Part shown: positions 9,463 through 19,243 of the stretch, piece by piece
How positions within the stretch are numbered: the first letter of the stretch is position 1
How the letters are laid out: every line of letters begins with the position of its first letter
DNA from: Streptomyces sp. NBC_00557
GTDB taxonomy: Bacteria > Actinomycetota > Actinomycetes > Streptomycetales > Streptomycetaceae
Length of the DNA stretch: 64,000 bases
Assembly: GCF_036345995.1 (NCBI RefSeq)
Contig: NZ_CP107796.1
Span: 4,526,001-4,590,000 of the forward strand
Direction: 5' to 3'
Made by a program: the position numbers and the translations under genes
Notes under the pieces: generated by a model
What the model was told of the DNA's origin: nothing
Databases searched by the model: none
Seen by the model: the letters and a program-made list of their open reading frames with translations, nothing else

Positions 9463-9783
9463 GTGGTGCGGCGCTTCCGTGGCGAGTGGCGGTTCGGTCG
9501 GCCCTGTGTGGTGGTGGAAGCGGTGGCCTGCCGGGCCGGTGACGCGGACGTGGCCCGGCTGGCCGCGCCGGTCCTCCCGCCGGTCCGCGCCCTGCGCGGC
9601 ACCTCGGAGGCGGTCGCCGTGGCCGTGGTCCGCGCCGCGATGGCGGACGGTGTCGCCGGTGCCGGCCCGGACGGCGTCGTCGGGGCGGCAGGGCGCGCGG
9701 CGAGCCGGGGGCCCGTGTGTCCGCCGGGAAGCGGTACGAGGGGGCGCCGGAACCGTCACAGGAATTCATGCAAGCACGCTTGA
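9463..9783 (+). CDS. Uncertain hypothetical protein in the gap before the catabolic operon
   Basis: Between the immunity gene and the next clear gene (9318-9814) the only frame with strongly G/C-ending codons is this one (106 codons from a GTG). The predicted product is Arg- and Ala-rich with no domain I know, no ribosome site is evident, and its 3' end runs into the promoter region of the next operon. It may be a decayed gene or no gene at all. Confidence 0.25.
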   Translation: MVRRFRGEWRFGRPCVVVEAVACRAGDADVARLAAPVLPPVRALRGTSEAVAVAVVRAAMADGVAGAGPDGVVGAAGRAASRGPVCPPGSGTRGRRNRHRNSCKHA

Positions 9784-9788
9784 TTGTT
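9769..9788. promoter_or_regulatory. Palindromic operator candidate before the Atu-like operon
   Basis: CAAGCACGCTTG (9771-9782) is a perfect inverted repeat with 5-bp arms, and the match extends as CAnnCAAGCnnGCTTGnnTG. It lies 33 bases before the first ATG of the operon, where a repressor would block transcription. The operon ends with its own TetR-family gene, the natural candidate to bind here. Confidence 0.5.
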
Positions 9789-9814
9789 TCTCGCGCCCCT
9801 GCCATGCTCCCCCC

Positions 9815-10609
9815 ATGGCCGACCCGACGCCCGTCATCGACGACCTGTGCGCCGAGACCGATGAACTCGACCGACTGGTAGCGGAGTTGAGGCCGGAGCA
9901 GTGGTCCCTCGCCACCCCCGCTCCCGGCTGGACCGTCGCCCACCAGATCGCCCATCTGCACTGGACCGACCGCTCGGCCCTGGTCGCCGTCACCGACCCG
10001 GACGCCTTTCAGACGCTGGTCGAAAAGGCTCTCGCCGCCCCCGACTCGTTCGTGGACGAGGGCGCCGAGGAGGGCGCCCGGCGCCCGCCCGCCGAGCTGC
10101 TGCGGGCCTGGCGCGAGGGGCGCGCCGCCCTCGACCGGGCCCTGCGCGGCGCCCCGCCCGGCGCCCGTTTCCCCTGGTACGGCCCGCCCATGTCGGCCGC
10201 CTCCATGGCCACCGCCCGCCTGATGGAGACCTGGGCCCACGGCCTGGACGTCGCCGAGGCCCTCGGTGTGGTCCGCCCACCCACCGACCGGCTCAGGCAT
10301 GTGGCCCGACTGGGGGTGCGGACACGCGACTTCGCGTACACGGTGCACGGCCTCACCCCGCCCGCCGAGGAGTTCCGGGTGGAACTGACGTCTCCCACCG
10401 GCGAGTTGTGGGCCTACGGTCCCGAGAGCGCCCACCAGCGCGTCACCGGACCCGCCCTCGACTTCTGTCTCCTCGTCACTCAGCGCGCCCACCGCGCCGA
10501 CCTCGCCCTGACCGCCGTCGGCCCGGACGCCGGCCGCTGGCTGGACATCGCACAGGCCTTCGCGGGCCCGCCCGGCGGCGGCCGGCCGCCGAAGGGGGCG
10601 GAGCGGTGA
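9815..10609 (+). CDS. TIGR03084-family metal-binding protein (mycothiol-dependent maleylpyruvate isomerase fold)
   Basis: The product is 264 residues. The N-terminal half is a DinB/MDMPI four-helix bundle with the motif [19 protein letters not shown] (about residues 34-52), whose histidines bind a divalent metal in related proteins. A second segment, [18 protein letters not shown], supplies the third histidine. The C-terminal half (from about 185) is the usual MDMPI/SCP2-like part. Proteins of this subfamily occur in AtuA-type gene clusters, but their reaction is not established. No Shine-Dalgarno site is seen, and the ATG may be close to the transcription start. The gene overlaps the next by GTGA. 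Confidence 0.85.
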   Translation: MADPTPVIDDLCAETDELDRLVAELRPEQWSLATPAPGWTVAHQIAHLHWTDRSALVAVTDPDAFQTLVEKALAAPDSFVDEGAEEGARRPPAELLRAWREGRAALDRALRGAPPGARFPWYGPPMSAASMATARLMETWAHGLDVAEALGVVRPPTDRLRHVARLGVRTRDFAYTVHGLTPPAEEFRVELTSPTGELWAYGPESAHQRVTGPALDFCLLVTQRAHRADLALTAVGPDAGRWLDIAQAFAGPPGGGRPPKGAER

Positions 10610-12282
10610 ACCCCCTGCGCATAGGCAACTTCTCCGGCTTCTACGGCGACCGCGCGGGCGCCCTGCGCGAGATGCTCACCGGCGGCGAGGTCGACGTCCT
10701 CACCGGCGACTACCTCGCCGAGCTCACCATGCTGATCCTCGCCCGCGACCGGCTGAAGGACCCCGGCGCCGGTTACGCCCGCACCTTCCCGCGCCAGCTG
10801 GAGGACTGCCTCGGCCTCGCCCACGACCGCGGGGTGCGGATCGTCACCAATGCGGGCGGGCTCAACCCCGCCGGACTGGCGTCGGACATAAGGGCGTTGG
10901 CCGGCCGGCTCAGGATTCCGGCCAGGGTCGCGCACGTCGAGGGCGACGACCTCACCGCCTCCCACCCCGGCGCCCTCGCCGCCCACGCCTACCTCGGAGG
11001 CTTCGGCATCGCGGAGTGCCTGCGGGCCGGCGCGGACATCGTCGTCACCGGGCGCGTGACCGACGCCGCCCTCGTCACCGGGCCCGCCGCCGCCCACTTC
11101 GGCTGGGGGCCCAGGGAGTACGACCGGCTCGCGGGGGCCGTCGTCGCCGGACATGTGCTGGAGTGCGGGACCCAGGCCACCGGCGGCAACTACGCGTTCT
11201 TCCGGGAGGGCGACGTGCGCCGGCCCGGGTTCCCGCTCGCCGAGATCCACGCCGACGGCGGCAGCGTCATCACCAAGCACCCCGGCAGCGGCGGGTTCGT
11301 CGACACCGGCACGGTCACCGCGCAGCTGCTGTACGAGACGTCGGGCGGCCGGTACGCCGGGCCCGATGTCACCGCCCGGCTGGACACCGTACGGCTCAGC
11401 CAGGACGGGCCGGACCGGGTGCGGATCGGCGGCGTGCGGGGCGAGGCGCCGCCGCCGACGCTGAAGGTCGGGCTCAACCGGCTCGGCGGCTTCCGCAACG
11501 AGGTCGTCTTCGTCCTCACCGGCCTCGACATCGAGGCCAAGGCCGGCCTGGTGCGGGAGCAGCTGTCCGACGCGCTCGCCAAGTCGCCGCCCGCCGAGGT
11601 GCGCTGGGAACTGGTGCGCACCGACCGGGCCGACGCCGGCACCGAGGAGACCGCCAGCGCCCTGCTGCGGCTCGTCGTACGGGACCCCGACGAACGGGTC
11701 GTCGGGCGGGCGCTGAGTGGGGCCGCCGTGGAACTGGCACTGGCCAGCTACCCCGGCTTCCATGTGCTCTCCCCACCGGGAAAGGGCTCCCCTTATGGGG
11801 TCTTCGAGGATGTGTACGTCCCCCATGGCGCCGTGGACCATGTGGCGGTCCTCCACGACGGACGCCGTGTCCCGGTGGCACCGCCCCAGGAGACCCGGCC
11901 CCTGGACGCCGTACCGGAACCCGCCCTCCCGGATCCCCTTCCGCCGGGGCCGGCCCGCCGGGCGCCCCTCGGCCTGGTCGCCGGAGCCCGCAGCGGGGAC
12001 AAGGGCGGGAACGCGAACGTCGGCGTGTGGGTCCGCACCGACGAGGCGTGGCGGTGGCTCGCGCACGAGCTGACCGCCGAACGGTTCCGGCAGCTGATCC
12101 CGGAGAGCCGGGACCTGCCCGTCACCCGGCATCTGCTGCCGAACCTGCGCGCGGTCAACTTCGTCGTCGAGGGCATCCTCGGCGCGGGCGTCGCCGCGCA
12201 GGCCCGCTTCGACCCGCAGGCCAAGGCCCTCGGCGAATGGCTGCGCTCGCGCCACCTGGACATCCCGGAGGTTCTGCTGTGA
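10606..12282 (+). CDS. AtuA-like acyclic-terpene-utilization family protein (DUF1446)
   Basis: The product is 558 residues. Residues 1-450 match the AtuA/DUF1446 family: [12 protein letters not shown] at the start, [30 protein letters not shown] and [14 protein letters not shown] are all typical. The last about 100 residues (from [18 protein letters not shown]) are the AtuA-like ferredoxin-fold domain, fused here as in many actinobacteria. AtuA is needed for citronellol/geraniol breakdown in Pseudomonas, but its chemistry is unknown. The GTG at 10606 overlaps the upstream stop (GTGA), and the downstream gene also overlaps by GTGA, so translation is coupled along the operon. Confidence 0.9.
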   Translation: MNPLRIGNFSGFYGDRAGALREMLTGGEVDVLTGDYLAELTMLILARDRLKDPGAGYARTFPRQLEDCLGLAHDRGVRIVTNAGGLNPAGLASDIRALAGRLRIPARVAHVEGDDLTASHPGALAAHAYLGGFGIAECLRAGADIVVTGRVTDAALVTGPAAAHFGWGPREYDRLAGAVVAGHVLECGTQATGGNYAFFREGDVRRPGFPLAEIHADGGSVITKHPGSGGFVDTGTVTAQLLYETSGGRYAGPDVTARLDTVRLSQDGPDRVRIGGVRGEAPPPTLKVGLNRLGGFRNEVVFVLTGLDIEAKAGLVREQLSDALAKSPPAEVRWELVRTDRADAGTEETASALLRLVVRDPDERVVGRALSGAAVELALASYPGFHVLSPPGKGSPYGVFEDVYVPHGAVDHVAVLHDGRRVPVAPPQETRPLDAVPEPALPDPLPPGPARRAPLGLVAGARSGDKGGNANVGVWVRTDEAWRWLAHELTAERFRQLIPESRDLPVTRHLLPNLRAVNFVVEGILGAGVAAQARFDPQAKALGEWLRSRHLDIPEVLL

Positions 12283-13877
12283 CGGTCCTGCACACCTCCC
12301 TGGACACCGCGAGCCCCGACTACCGCGCCAACCGCGACGCCATGCTCGACAAGCTCGCCGCACTCGACGCCGAGCACGCCAAGGCCCTCGCGGGCGGCGG
12401 GGAGAAGTACGTCGAGCGGCACCGGAAGCGGGGCAAGCTGCTCGCCCGGGAGCGGATCGAGCTGCTGCTCGACCTGGACACCCCCTTCCTGGAGCTGTCG
12501 CCGCTGGCGGCCTGGGGGAGCGACTACACGGTCGGCGCCTCCCTCGTCACCGGCATCGGCGTGGTCGAGGGCGTGGAGTGCCTGATCACCGCCAACGACC
12601 CGACCGTGCGCGGCGGCGCCAGCAACCCGTGGAGCCTGAAGAAGGCCCTGCGGGCGAACGACATCGCGCTCGCCAACCGGCTGCCCTGCATCTCCCTGGT
12701 GGAGTCGGGCGGCGCCGACCTGCCGTCGCAGAAGGAGATCTTCATCCCCGGGGGTGCGATCTTCCGGGACCTGACCCGGCTCTCCGCCGCCGGGGTCCCG
12801 ACGATCGCGGTCGTCTTCGGCAACTCCACCGCCGGCGGCGCCTACATCCCCGGCATGTCCGACCACGTGCTCATGGTCAAGGAGCGGGCGAAGGTCTTCC
12901 TCGGCGGGCCGCCGCTGGTGAAGATGGCCACCGGCGAGGAGAGCGACGACGAGTCCCTGGGCGGCGCCGGGATGCACGCGCGCGTGTCGGGCCTCGCCGA
13001 CTACTTCGCCGTCGACGAGCCGGACGCGCTGCGGCAGGCGCGGCGGGTCGTGGCCCGCCTCAACCACCGCAAGGCGTACCCCGATCCGGGCCCGGCCGAG
13101 CCACCCAAGTACGACCCCGAGGAACTGCTCGGCATCGTCCCCGGCGACCTCAAGATCCCCTTCGACCCGCGCGAGGTCATCGCCCGGATCGTCGACGCCT
13201 CCGACTTCGACGAGTTCAAGCCGCTGTACGGCACCAGCCTGGTCACCGGCTGGGCCGCCCTGCACGGCTACCCGGTCGGCATCCTCGCCAACGCGCAGGG
13301 CGTGCTGTTCAGCGCGGAGTCGCAGAAGGCCGCCCAGTTCATCCAGCTCGCCAACCAGCGCGACATCCCGCTGCTGTTCCTGCACAACACCACCGGCTAC
13401 ATGGTCGGCAAGGACTACGAGCAGGGCGGGATCATCAAGCACGGCGCGATGATGATCAACGCGGTCAGCAACAGCCGCGTCCCGCACCTGTCCGTGCTCA
13501 TGGGCGCCTCCTACGGCGCCGGGCACTACGGCATGTGCGGGCGCGCCTACGACCCCCGCTTCCTGTTCGCCTGGCCCAGCGCCAAGTCCGCCGTCATGGG
13601 CCCGCAGCAGCTCGCCGGCGTGCTCTCCATCGTCGCCCGGCAGTCGGCGGCGGCCAAGGGGCAGCCGTACGACGAGGACGCGGACGCCGCCCTGCGCGCC
13701 ATGGTGGAGCAGCAGATCGAGTCCGAATCGCTGCCGATGTTCCTGTCCGGGCGGCTGTACGACGACGGCGTCATCGACCCCCGCGACACCCGCACCGTCC
13801 TCGGCCTGTGCCTGTCCGCGATCCACACCGCCCCCTACGAGGGCGCGCGCGGCGGCTTCGGCGTCTTCCGGATGTGA
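12279..13877 (+). CDS. Acyl-CoA carboxylase, carboxyltransferase (beta) subunit
   Basis: The product is 532 residues, the usual length of AccD/LiuB/AtuC-type subunits. It transfers the carboxyl group from biotin to an acyl-CoA. Both crotonase-like halves are present: the N-terminal half with GKLLARERIELLLD and the CoA-site glycines GNSTAGGAY, and the C-terminal half with NAQGVLFSAESQKAAQFI, then LLFLHNTTGYMVG and GASYGAGHYGMCGRAY. These features place it with the methylcrotonyl-CoA/geranyl-CoA carboxylase group rather than acetyl/propionyl-CoA carboxylases. The exact acyl-CoA cannot be told from sequence. Its start overlaps the AtuA stop, and the biotin-carrying subunit follows 5 bases after its stop. 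Confidence 0.9.
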   Translation: MTVLHTSLDTASPDYRANRDAMLDKLAALDAEHAKALAGGGEKYVERHRKRGKLLARERIELLLDLDTPFLELSPLAAWGSDYTVGASLVTGIGVVEGVECLITANDPTVRGGASNPWSLKKALRANDIALANRLPCISLVESGGADLPSQKEIFIPGGAIFRDLTRLSAAGVPTIAVVFGNSTAGGAYIPGMSDHVLMVKERAKVFLGGPPLVKMATGEESDDESLGGAGMHARVSGLADYFAVDEPDALRQARRVVARLNHRKAYPDPGPAEPPKYDPEELLGIVPGDLKIPFDPREVIARIVDASDFDEFKPLYGTSLVTGWAALHGYPVGILANAQGVLFSAESQKAAQFIQLANQRDIPLLFLHNTTGYMVGKDYEQGGIIKHGAMMINAVSNSRVPHLSVLMGASYGAGHYGMCGRAYDPRFLFAWPSAKSAVMGPQQLAGVLSIVARQSAAAKGQPYDEDADAALRAMVEQQIESESLPMFLSGRLYDDGVIDPRDTRTVLGLCLSAIHTAPYEGARGGFGVFRM

Positions 13878-13882
13878 GGAAC

Positions 13883-15730
13883 ATGATCCAGACACTGCTG
13901 GTCGCCAACCGGGGCGAGATCGCCTGCCGGATCGTGCGCACCTGCCGCGCGGCGGGGATCCGCACGGTCGCCGTGCACTCGGACGCCGACGAGAACGCAC
14001 TCCACACGCGCGTGGCCGACACGGCGGTACGGCTGCCGGGCGCGGCCCCGGCGGAGACCTACCTGCGCGGCGACCTGATCGTGAAGGCCGCCCTCGCCGC
14101 CGGCGCGGACGCCGTGCACCCCGGCTACGGCTTCCTCTCCGAGAACGCCGACTTCGCCCGCGCCGTCCTCGACGCCGGACTCACCTGGATCGGCCCGTCC
14201 CCCGAGGCCATCGAGGCGATGGCGTCCAAGACCCGGGCCAAACGCCTGATGGGGCTCGAGCCCCTCACCGACGTCACCGAGGCCGACCTGCCGGTGCTGG
14301 TGAAGGCGGCCGCCGGCGGCGGAGGGCGCGGCATGCGGATCGTACGCCGCCTGGACGAGCTGAGCGCCGCGCTCCAGGCCGCGCGCGCCGAGGCCGCGAG
14401 CGCCTTCGGCGACGGCGAGGTCTTCGTCGAGCCCTACCTGGAGCACGGCCGCCACGTCGAGGTGCAGATCCTCGCCGACACCCACGGCACCGTCTGGGCC
14501 CTCGGCACCCGCGACTGCTCCCTCCAGCGCCGCCACCAGAAGGTGATCGAGGAGGCCCCGGCGCCCGGCCTCTCCGACGCGCTCACCGAGGAACTCCGCA
14601 CACTGGCCGTACGCGCCGCCCGCGCCGTCGACTACACGGGCGCCGGCACCGTCGAGTTCCTCGTCGCCGACGGCCGCGCCCACTTCCTGGAGATGAACAC
14701 CCGCCTCCAGGTCGAACACCCCGTCACGGAAGAGGTGTTCGGCCTCGACCTGGTCGCCGAGCAGATCCGCGTCGCGGAGGGCCACGCCCTCGACGAGGAA
14801 CCCCCACGCCCACGCGGCCACGCCGTCGAGGCCCGCCTGTACGCCGAGGACCCCGCCCACGACTGGGCCCCGCAGACCGGCACCCTGCACCGCCTCGCCG
14901 TACCGGCCGGCGTCCGCCTGGACACCGGCTACACCGACGGCGACACCATCGGCGTCCACTACGACCCCATGCTCGCCAAGGTGATCGCCCACGCGCCCAC
15001 GCGCGCGGAGGCCGTCCGCCGGCTCGCCGGAGCACTCGAGAGCGCGGAGATCCACGGCCCGGCCACCAACCGCGACCTGCTCGTCCGCTCCCTGCGGCAC
15101 GAGGAGTTCACCGCGGCCCGCATGGACACCGGCTTCTACGACCGCCACCTCACCGCACTCACCGAGCCCGCCCCCGACCCGCACGCACCGCTCGCCGCCG
15201 CCCTCGCCGACGCCCACGGCCGCTCCCGCTTCGGCGGCTGGCGCAACCTGCCCTCCGGGCCGCAGGTCAAGCGGTACGCGATGGCGGGACAGGAGCACGA
15301 GGTCCGCTACCGGCACACCCGGCAGGGCCTCACGGCCGACGGGGTGCGGGTCGTGCACGCCGACGCGCGCCTGGTCGTCCTCGACGTGGACGGCGTGGAG
15401 CGCAGGTTCACGGTGGCTGCGTACGGCGACGAGATCCACGTGGGCGCCGCCCGCCTCACCGCCCTGCCCCGCTTCCCCGACCCCGCCGCCCAGCTCGCAC
15501 CAGGGTCCCTGGTGGCCCCGATGCCGGGCACGGTCGTCCGCGTCGCCGAGGGCCTCCAGGAAGGGGCGGCCGTCCGGGCGGGCCAGCCCCTGATCTGGCT
15601 GGAGGCGATGAAGATGCAGCACCAGATCTCGGCGCCGGTCACCGGTGTGCTCAGCAGTCTGCAGGCGAAGACCGGTCAGCAGGTGGAGCCGGGAACGCTG
15701 CTCGCCGTCGTGCAGGAACCCTCTTCCTAG
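13883..15730 (+). CDS. Acyl-CoA carboxylase, biotin carboxylase/BCCP (alpha) subunit
   Basis: The product is 615 residues. It carboxylates its own biotin using ATP and bicarbonate. In order there are the N-terminal biotin-carboxylase domain (LLVANRGEIACRIVRT, then HPGYGFLSENADFA), the ATP-grasp glycine loop (KAAAGGGGRGMRI), the active-site region QVEHPVTEEVFGLDL, and a C-terminal biotinyl domain with EAMKM, where Lys577 is the biotin attachment site. The stretch between the first ATP-grasp helix and the glycine loop (about residues 112-142) is around 20 residues shorter than in common homologues, which may matter for activity. A GAGGA site lies just upstream of the ATG. Confidence 0.9.
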   Translation: MIQTLLVANRGEIACRIVRTCRAAGIRTVAVHSDADENALHTRVADTAVRLPGAAPAETYLRGDLIVKAALAAGADAVHPGYGFLSENADFARAVLDAGLTWIGPSPEAIEAMASKTRAKRLMGLEPLTDVTEADLPVLVKAAAGGGGRGMRIVRRLDELSAALQAARAEAASAFGDGEVFVEPYLEHGRHVEVQILADTHGTVWALGTRDCSLQRRHQKVIEEAPAPGLSDALTEELRTLAVRAARAVDYTGAGTVEFLVADGRAHFLEMNTRLQVEHPVTEEVFGLDLVAEQIRVAEGHALDEEPPRPRGHAVEARLYAEDPAHDWAPQTGTLHRLAVPAGVRLDTGYTDGDTIGVHYDPMLAKVIAHAPTRAEAVRRLAGALESAEIHGPATNRDLLVRSLRHEEFTAARMDTGFYDRHLTALTEPAPDPHAPLAAALADAHGRSRFGGWRNLPSGPQVKRYAMAGQEHEVRYRHTRQGLTADGVRVVHADARLVVLDVDGVERRFTVAAYGDEIHVGAARLTALPRFPDPAAQLAPGSLVAPMPGTVVRVAEGLQEGAAVRAGQPLIWLEAMKMQHQISAPVTGVLSSLQAKTGQQVEPGTLLAVVQEPSS

Positions 15731-15737
15731 GAGCCCC

Positions 15738-16928
15738 ATGTCTCCCGTCATCGAAACCGAAGAGCACAAAGCCCTCCGCTCCGCCGTGGCGGCCCTCGGC
15801 ACACGCTACGGCCGCGACTACCTGCTCCAGGCCGTCGCCGAGGGAAAGCCGCCGGCCGAACTCTGGTCCGAAGCGGGCAAACTCGGCTACCTCGGCGTCA
15901 ACCTCCCCGAGGAGCACGGCGGCGGGGGCGGCGGCATCACCGAACTGGCCATCGTCCTGGAGGAGCTGGGCGCCACCGGCTCCCCCCTCCTCATGCTGAT
16001 CGTCTCCCCGGCCATCTGCGGCACCGTGATCTCCCGCTTCGGCACGGAGGAACAGAAACGCGCCTGGCTGCCCGGCATAGCCGACGGCACCCGCCTCATG
16101 GCCTTCGGCATCACCGAACCCGACGCCGGCTCCAACAGCCACCGCATCACCACCACCGCCCGCCGCGACGGCGCCGACTGGCTGCTCACCGGCCGCAAGG
16201 TCTTCGTCTCCGGCGTCGACATCGCCGACGCCGTCCTGATCGTCGGCCGCACCGAGGACGCCAGGACCGGCCGGCTCAAGCCCTGCCTGTTCATCGTCCC
16301 CACCGACGCGCCCGGCTTCCAGAAGCGGCCCATCGACATGGAACTCAGCGCCGCCGAGAAGCAGTTCGAGCTGGTCCTTGACGACGTACGGCTCCCCGCC
16401 GACGCACTCGTCGGTGGGGGCCCCTCCCACGCTTTCGGCAGTGGGGGAGAGGACGCCGGCCTGCTGCACCTGTTCGCCGGACTCAACCCCGAGCGCGTCA
16501 TGACCGCAGCCTTCGCCATCGGCATGGGCCGCTACGCGCTGGCCAAGGCGATCGAGTACGCCCGCGACCGCACCGTCTGGAAAACCCCCATCGGCGCCCA
16601 CCAGGCCATCGCCCACCCGCTGGCGCAGGCCCACATCGACCTCGAACTGGCCCGGCTGATGATGCAGAAGGCGGCCCACCTCTACGACACCGGCGACGAC
16701 ATCGGCGCCGGCGAGGCCGCCAACATGGCCAAGTACGCGGCCGGGGAAGCCTGCGTGAAGGCCGTCGACCAGGCCGTGCACACCCTCGGCGGCAACGGGC
16801 TCACCCGCGAGTTCGGGCTCGCCTCGCTGATAACGGCCGCGCGCGTGGCTCGTATCGCACCGGTGAGCCGGGAGATGATTCTCAACTACGTCTCCCACCA
16901 GACCCTCGGTCTGCCCAAGTCGTACTGA
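15738..16928 (+). CDS. Acyl-CoA dehydrogenase family protein
   Basis: The product is 396 residues, an FAD enzyme that introduces a 2,3-double bond into an acyl-CoA. Supporting motifs are LGVNLPEEHGGGG, the FAD/substrate strand MAFGITEPDAGSNS, the helix ERVMTAAFAIGMGRYAL, RTVWKTPIGAHQAIAHPLA, and the C-terminal HTLGGNGLTREFGL. An unusual insertion GGPSHAFGSGGE (about residues 228-239) is encoded by a hairpin-forming repeat of a kind common between Streptomyces genes; see the separate repeat entry. In a citronellol-type pathway this gene would correspond to AtuD, but short branched acyl-CoAs are equally possible. It begins 7 bases after the carboxylase stop, with AGGAGC as ribosome site. Confidence 0.9.
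   Translation: MSPVIETEEHKALRSAVAALGTRYGRDYLLQAVAEGKPPAELWSEAGKLGYLGVNLPEEHGGGGGGITELAIVLEELGATGSPLLMLIVSPAICGTVISRFGTEEQKRAWLPGIADGTRLMAFGITEPDAGSNSHRITTTARRDGADWLLTGRKVFVSGVDIADAVLIVGRTEDARTGRLKPCLFIVPTDAPGFQKRPIDMELSAAEKQFELVLDDVRLPADALVGGGPSHAFGSGGEDAGLLHLFAGLNPERVMTAAFAIGMGRYALAKAIEYARDRTVWKTPIGAHQAIAHPLAQAHIDLELARLMMQKAAHLYDTGDDIGAGEAANMAKYAAGEACVKAVDQAVHTLGGNGLTREFGLASLITAARVARIAPVSREMILNYVSHQTLGLPKSY
16414..16450. repeat. Hairpin-forming short repeat inserted in frame in the acyl-CoA dehydrogenase gene
   Basis: CTCCCAC (16424-16430) and GTGGGGGAG (16441-16449) can pair around GCTTTCGGCA. The sequence resembles short G-rich palindromic elements that I know from intergenic regions of streptomycetes. 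Its presence inside a conserved gene, adding about 12 residues without breaking the frame, suggests insertion. Confidence 0.5.
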
Positions 16929-16949
16929 GCCCAGCCGCCTGGAGGAACC

Positions 16950-18512
16950 GTGTTCCGCAGCGAGTACGCAGACGTCCCGCCCGTAGAACTCCCCATCCAC
17001 GAAGCCGTCCTGGGCCACGCCGCCGACTTCGGCGACCACCCCGCCCTCGTCGACGGCACGGACGGCACCACCCTCACGTACGAGCAGCTGGACCGGTTCC
17101 ACCGGCGCATCGCCGCCGGACTCGCCGACGCGGGCGTCCGCAAGGGCGACGTCCTCGCCCTGCACAGCCCCAACACGATCACCTTCCCCACCGCCTTCTA
17201 CGCCGCCACACGCGCGGGCGCCTCCGTCACCACGGCCCACCCCCTCGCCACCGCCGGGGAGTTCGCCACACAACTCGGCGACAGCGGCGCCCGCTGGATC
17301 GTCACCGTCTCCCCGCTGCTGGAGACGGCCCGCCGCGCCGCCGGACTCGCCGGCGGCATCAGGGAGATCTTCGTGTGCGACAGCGCACCCGGACACCGCT
17401 CCCTCACCGACATGCTCGCCGCCACCGCCCCCGAACCGCGGCCCGGCATCGACCCCGCCGAGGACATCGCCGCACTGCCGTACTCCTCCGGCACCACCGG
17501 CATCCCCAAGGGCGTGATGCTCACCCACCGGCAGATCGCCACCAACCTGGCCCAGCTCGAGCCCGCCGTCCCGGCCGGACCCGGCGACCGCATCCTCGCC
17601 GTCCTGCCGTTCTTCCACATCTACGGCCTCACCGCCCTCATGAACGCCCCCCTGCGCAAGGGCGCCACCGTGGTCGTCCTGCCCCGCTTCGACCTCGAGA
17701 CCTTCCTCGCCGCCATCGAGGGCCACCGCATCACCGGTCTGTACGTCGCCCCGCCGATCGTCCTCGCCCTCGCCAAGCACCCCGCGGTCGCCCACTACGA
17801 CCTGTCCTCCCTGAAGTACGTCATCAGCGCCGCCGCCCCCCTCGACGCCCACCTCGCCCGCGCCTGCTCCGAGCGGCTCGGCCTGCCCCCGATCGGCCAG
17901 GCCTACGGCATGACGGAACTCTCCCCGGGCACCCACGTCGTCCCGCTCGACCGCCTCCACGACGCCCCCGCCGGCACCGTCGGCAGGCTCATCGCCGGCA
18001 CCGAGATGCGGATCGTCTCCCTCGACGACCCCGGCAAGGACCTCGGCACCGGCGAATCCGGCGAGATCCTCATCCGCGGCCCCCAGGTCATGAAGGGCTA
18101 CCTCGGCCGCCCCGACGCCACCGCCGCCATGATCGACCCCGACGGCTGGCTGCACACCGGCGACGTCGGGCACGTCGATGCCGACGGCTGGCTGTACGTC
18201 GTCGACCGGGTCAAGGAACTCATCAAGTACAAGGGCTTCCAGGTGGCCCCCGCCGAACTCGAGGCCCTGCTGCTCACCCACCCCGGCATCGCCGACGCCG
18301 CCGTCATCGGCTCCCGCAACGCCGACGGCAACGAGATCCCGCACGCCTTCGTCGTCCGCCGCGCCGGCACGCTCACCGAGAACGAGATCATGCTCCACGT
18401 CGCCGAACGCGTCGCCCCCTACAAACGCATCCGCAAGGTCACCTTCATCGACACCGTCCCCCGCGCCGCCTCCGGCAAGATCCTCCGCCGGGAACTGAGG
18501 GAGCACCCGTGA
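16950..18512 (+). CDS. AMP-binding acyl-CoA ligase (4-coumarate:CoA ligase family)
   Basis: The product is 520 residues. It activates a carboxylic acid with ATP to an acyl-adenylate and then to the CoA thioester. Signature motifs are the P-loop YSSGTTGIPKGVMLTH (about residues 175-190), the substrate-site loop VLPFFHIYGL, GQAYGMTELSP, the hinge GWLHTGDVGHVDADGWLYVV and the catalytic C-terminal lysine in PRAASGKILRREL. The fold is that of 4-coumarate/medium-chain CoA ligases; aromatic and branched-chain acids are both plausible. A strong GGAGGAA site lies 4 bases before the GTG. It would feed the dehydrogenase and carboxylase encoded upstream. Confidence 0.9.
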   Translation: MFRSEYADVPPVELPIHEAVLGHAADFGDHPALVDGTDGTTLTYEQLDRFHRRIAAGLADAGVRKGDVLALHSPNTITFPTAFYAATRAGASVTTAHPLATAGEFATQLGDSGARWIVTVSPLLETARRAAGLAGGIREIFVCDSAPGHRSLTDMLAATAPEPRPGIDPAEDIAALPYSSGTTGIPKGVMLTHRQIATNLAQLEPAVPAGPGDRILAVLPFFHIYGLTALMNAPLRKGATVVVLPRFDLETFLAAIEGHRITGLYVAPPIVLALAKHPAVAHYDLSSLKYVISAAAPLDAHLARACSERLGLPPIGQAYGMTELSPGTHVVPLDRLHDAPAGTVGRLIAGTEMRIVSLDDPGKDLGTGESGEILIRGPQVMKGYLGRPDATAAMIDPDGWLHTGDVGHVDADGWLYVVDRVKELIKYKGFQVAPAELEALLLTHPGIADAAVIGSRNADGNEIPHAFVVRRAGTLTENEIMLHVAERVAPYKRIRKVTFIDTVPRAASGKILRRELREHP

Positions 18513-19243
18513 CCCCGATCAGCCGCACCCGTGCGCGTGCCGTCGAGACCATCAGCCTCGACGCCGCCGGCACCCGCAACGCCCTCTCCGCCGCCCTCGT
18601 CACCGGCCTCGCCGACGCCCTCACCGACTGCGGCAAGGACCCCGACGTACGCGCCGTCGTCCTCACCCACACCGGCACCACCTTCTGCGCCGGCGCCGAC
18701 CTGCGCGACCCACCCGACCCCGCCGCCCTGGTCGCCCTGCTCCGGCAGATCACCGAACTGCCCAAACCCGTCGTCGCCCGGATCACCGGACACGTCCGCG
18801 CCGGCGGCCTCGGCCTGCTGGCCGCCTGCGACATCGCCGCCGCCTCCACCACGGCCACCTTCGCCTTCACCGAGGTCCGCATCGGCGTCGCGCCCGCCGT
18901 GATCTCCCTGCCGGTCATCCCGCGCACCGACCCCCGCGCCCTCGCCCGCTACTACCTCACCGGCGAACGCTTCGACCCCGCCGAGGCCGTACGCCTCGGC
19001 CTGCTCACCACCACCGCAGACGACGTGGACGAAGCCCTCGCCCCCATCCTCGACGGGCTGCGCCGCTCCTCCCCACAGGCCCTGGCCGAGACGAAACGGC
19101 TGCTCACGGCTAGGGTGCTGGAGACATTCGACCGGGACGCGGCGGACCTCACCGCCCTGACGGCCCGGCTCTTCTCCTCCGACCAGGCCCGGGAGGGGAT
19201 GACGGCCTTCCTGGAGAGACGGGACGCGGCATGGGTGGTGTGA
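18509..19243 (+). CDS. Enoyl-CoA hydratase/isomerase family protein
   Basis: The product is 244 residues, crotonase fold. The first oxyanion-hole motif (FCAGADLRDP) and the second (GHVRAGGLGLLAACDIAAA) are present. After the second, the FTEVRIGVAPAVIS segment is typical of hydratases/lyases such as AtuE or LiuC, which act on carboxylated enoyl-CoAs made by biotin carboxylases. The GTG overlaps the ligase stop (GTGA) and the 3' end overlaps the TetR gene. Confidence 0.88.
   Translation: MTPISRTRARAVETISLDAAGTRNALSAALVTGLADALTDCGKDPDVRAVVLTHTGTTFCAGADLRDPPDPAALVALLRQITELPKPVVARITGHVRAGGLGLLAACDIAAASTTATFAFTEVRIGVAPAVISLPVIPRTDPRALARYYLTGERFDPAEAVRLGLLTTTADDVDEALAPILDGLRRSSPQALAETKRLLTARVLETFDRDAADLTALTARLFSSDQAREGMTAFLERRDAAWVV

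Noticed and set aside
15651..18506. 951-codon minus-strand frame opposite the dehydrogenase and ligase genes
   Set aside because: Gly/Ala/Val-rich shadow of two well-supported genes with no family resemblance.
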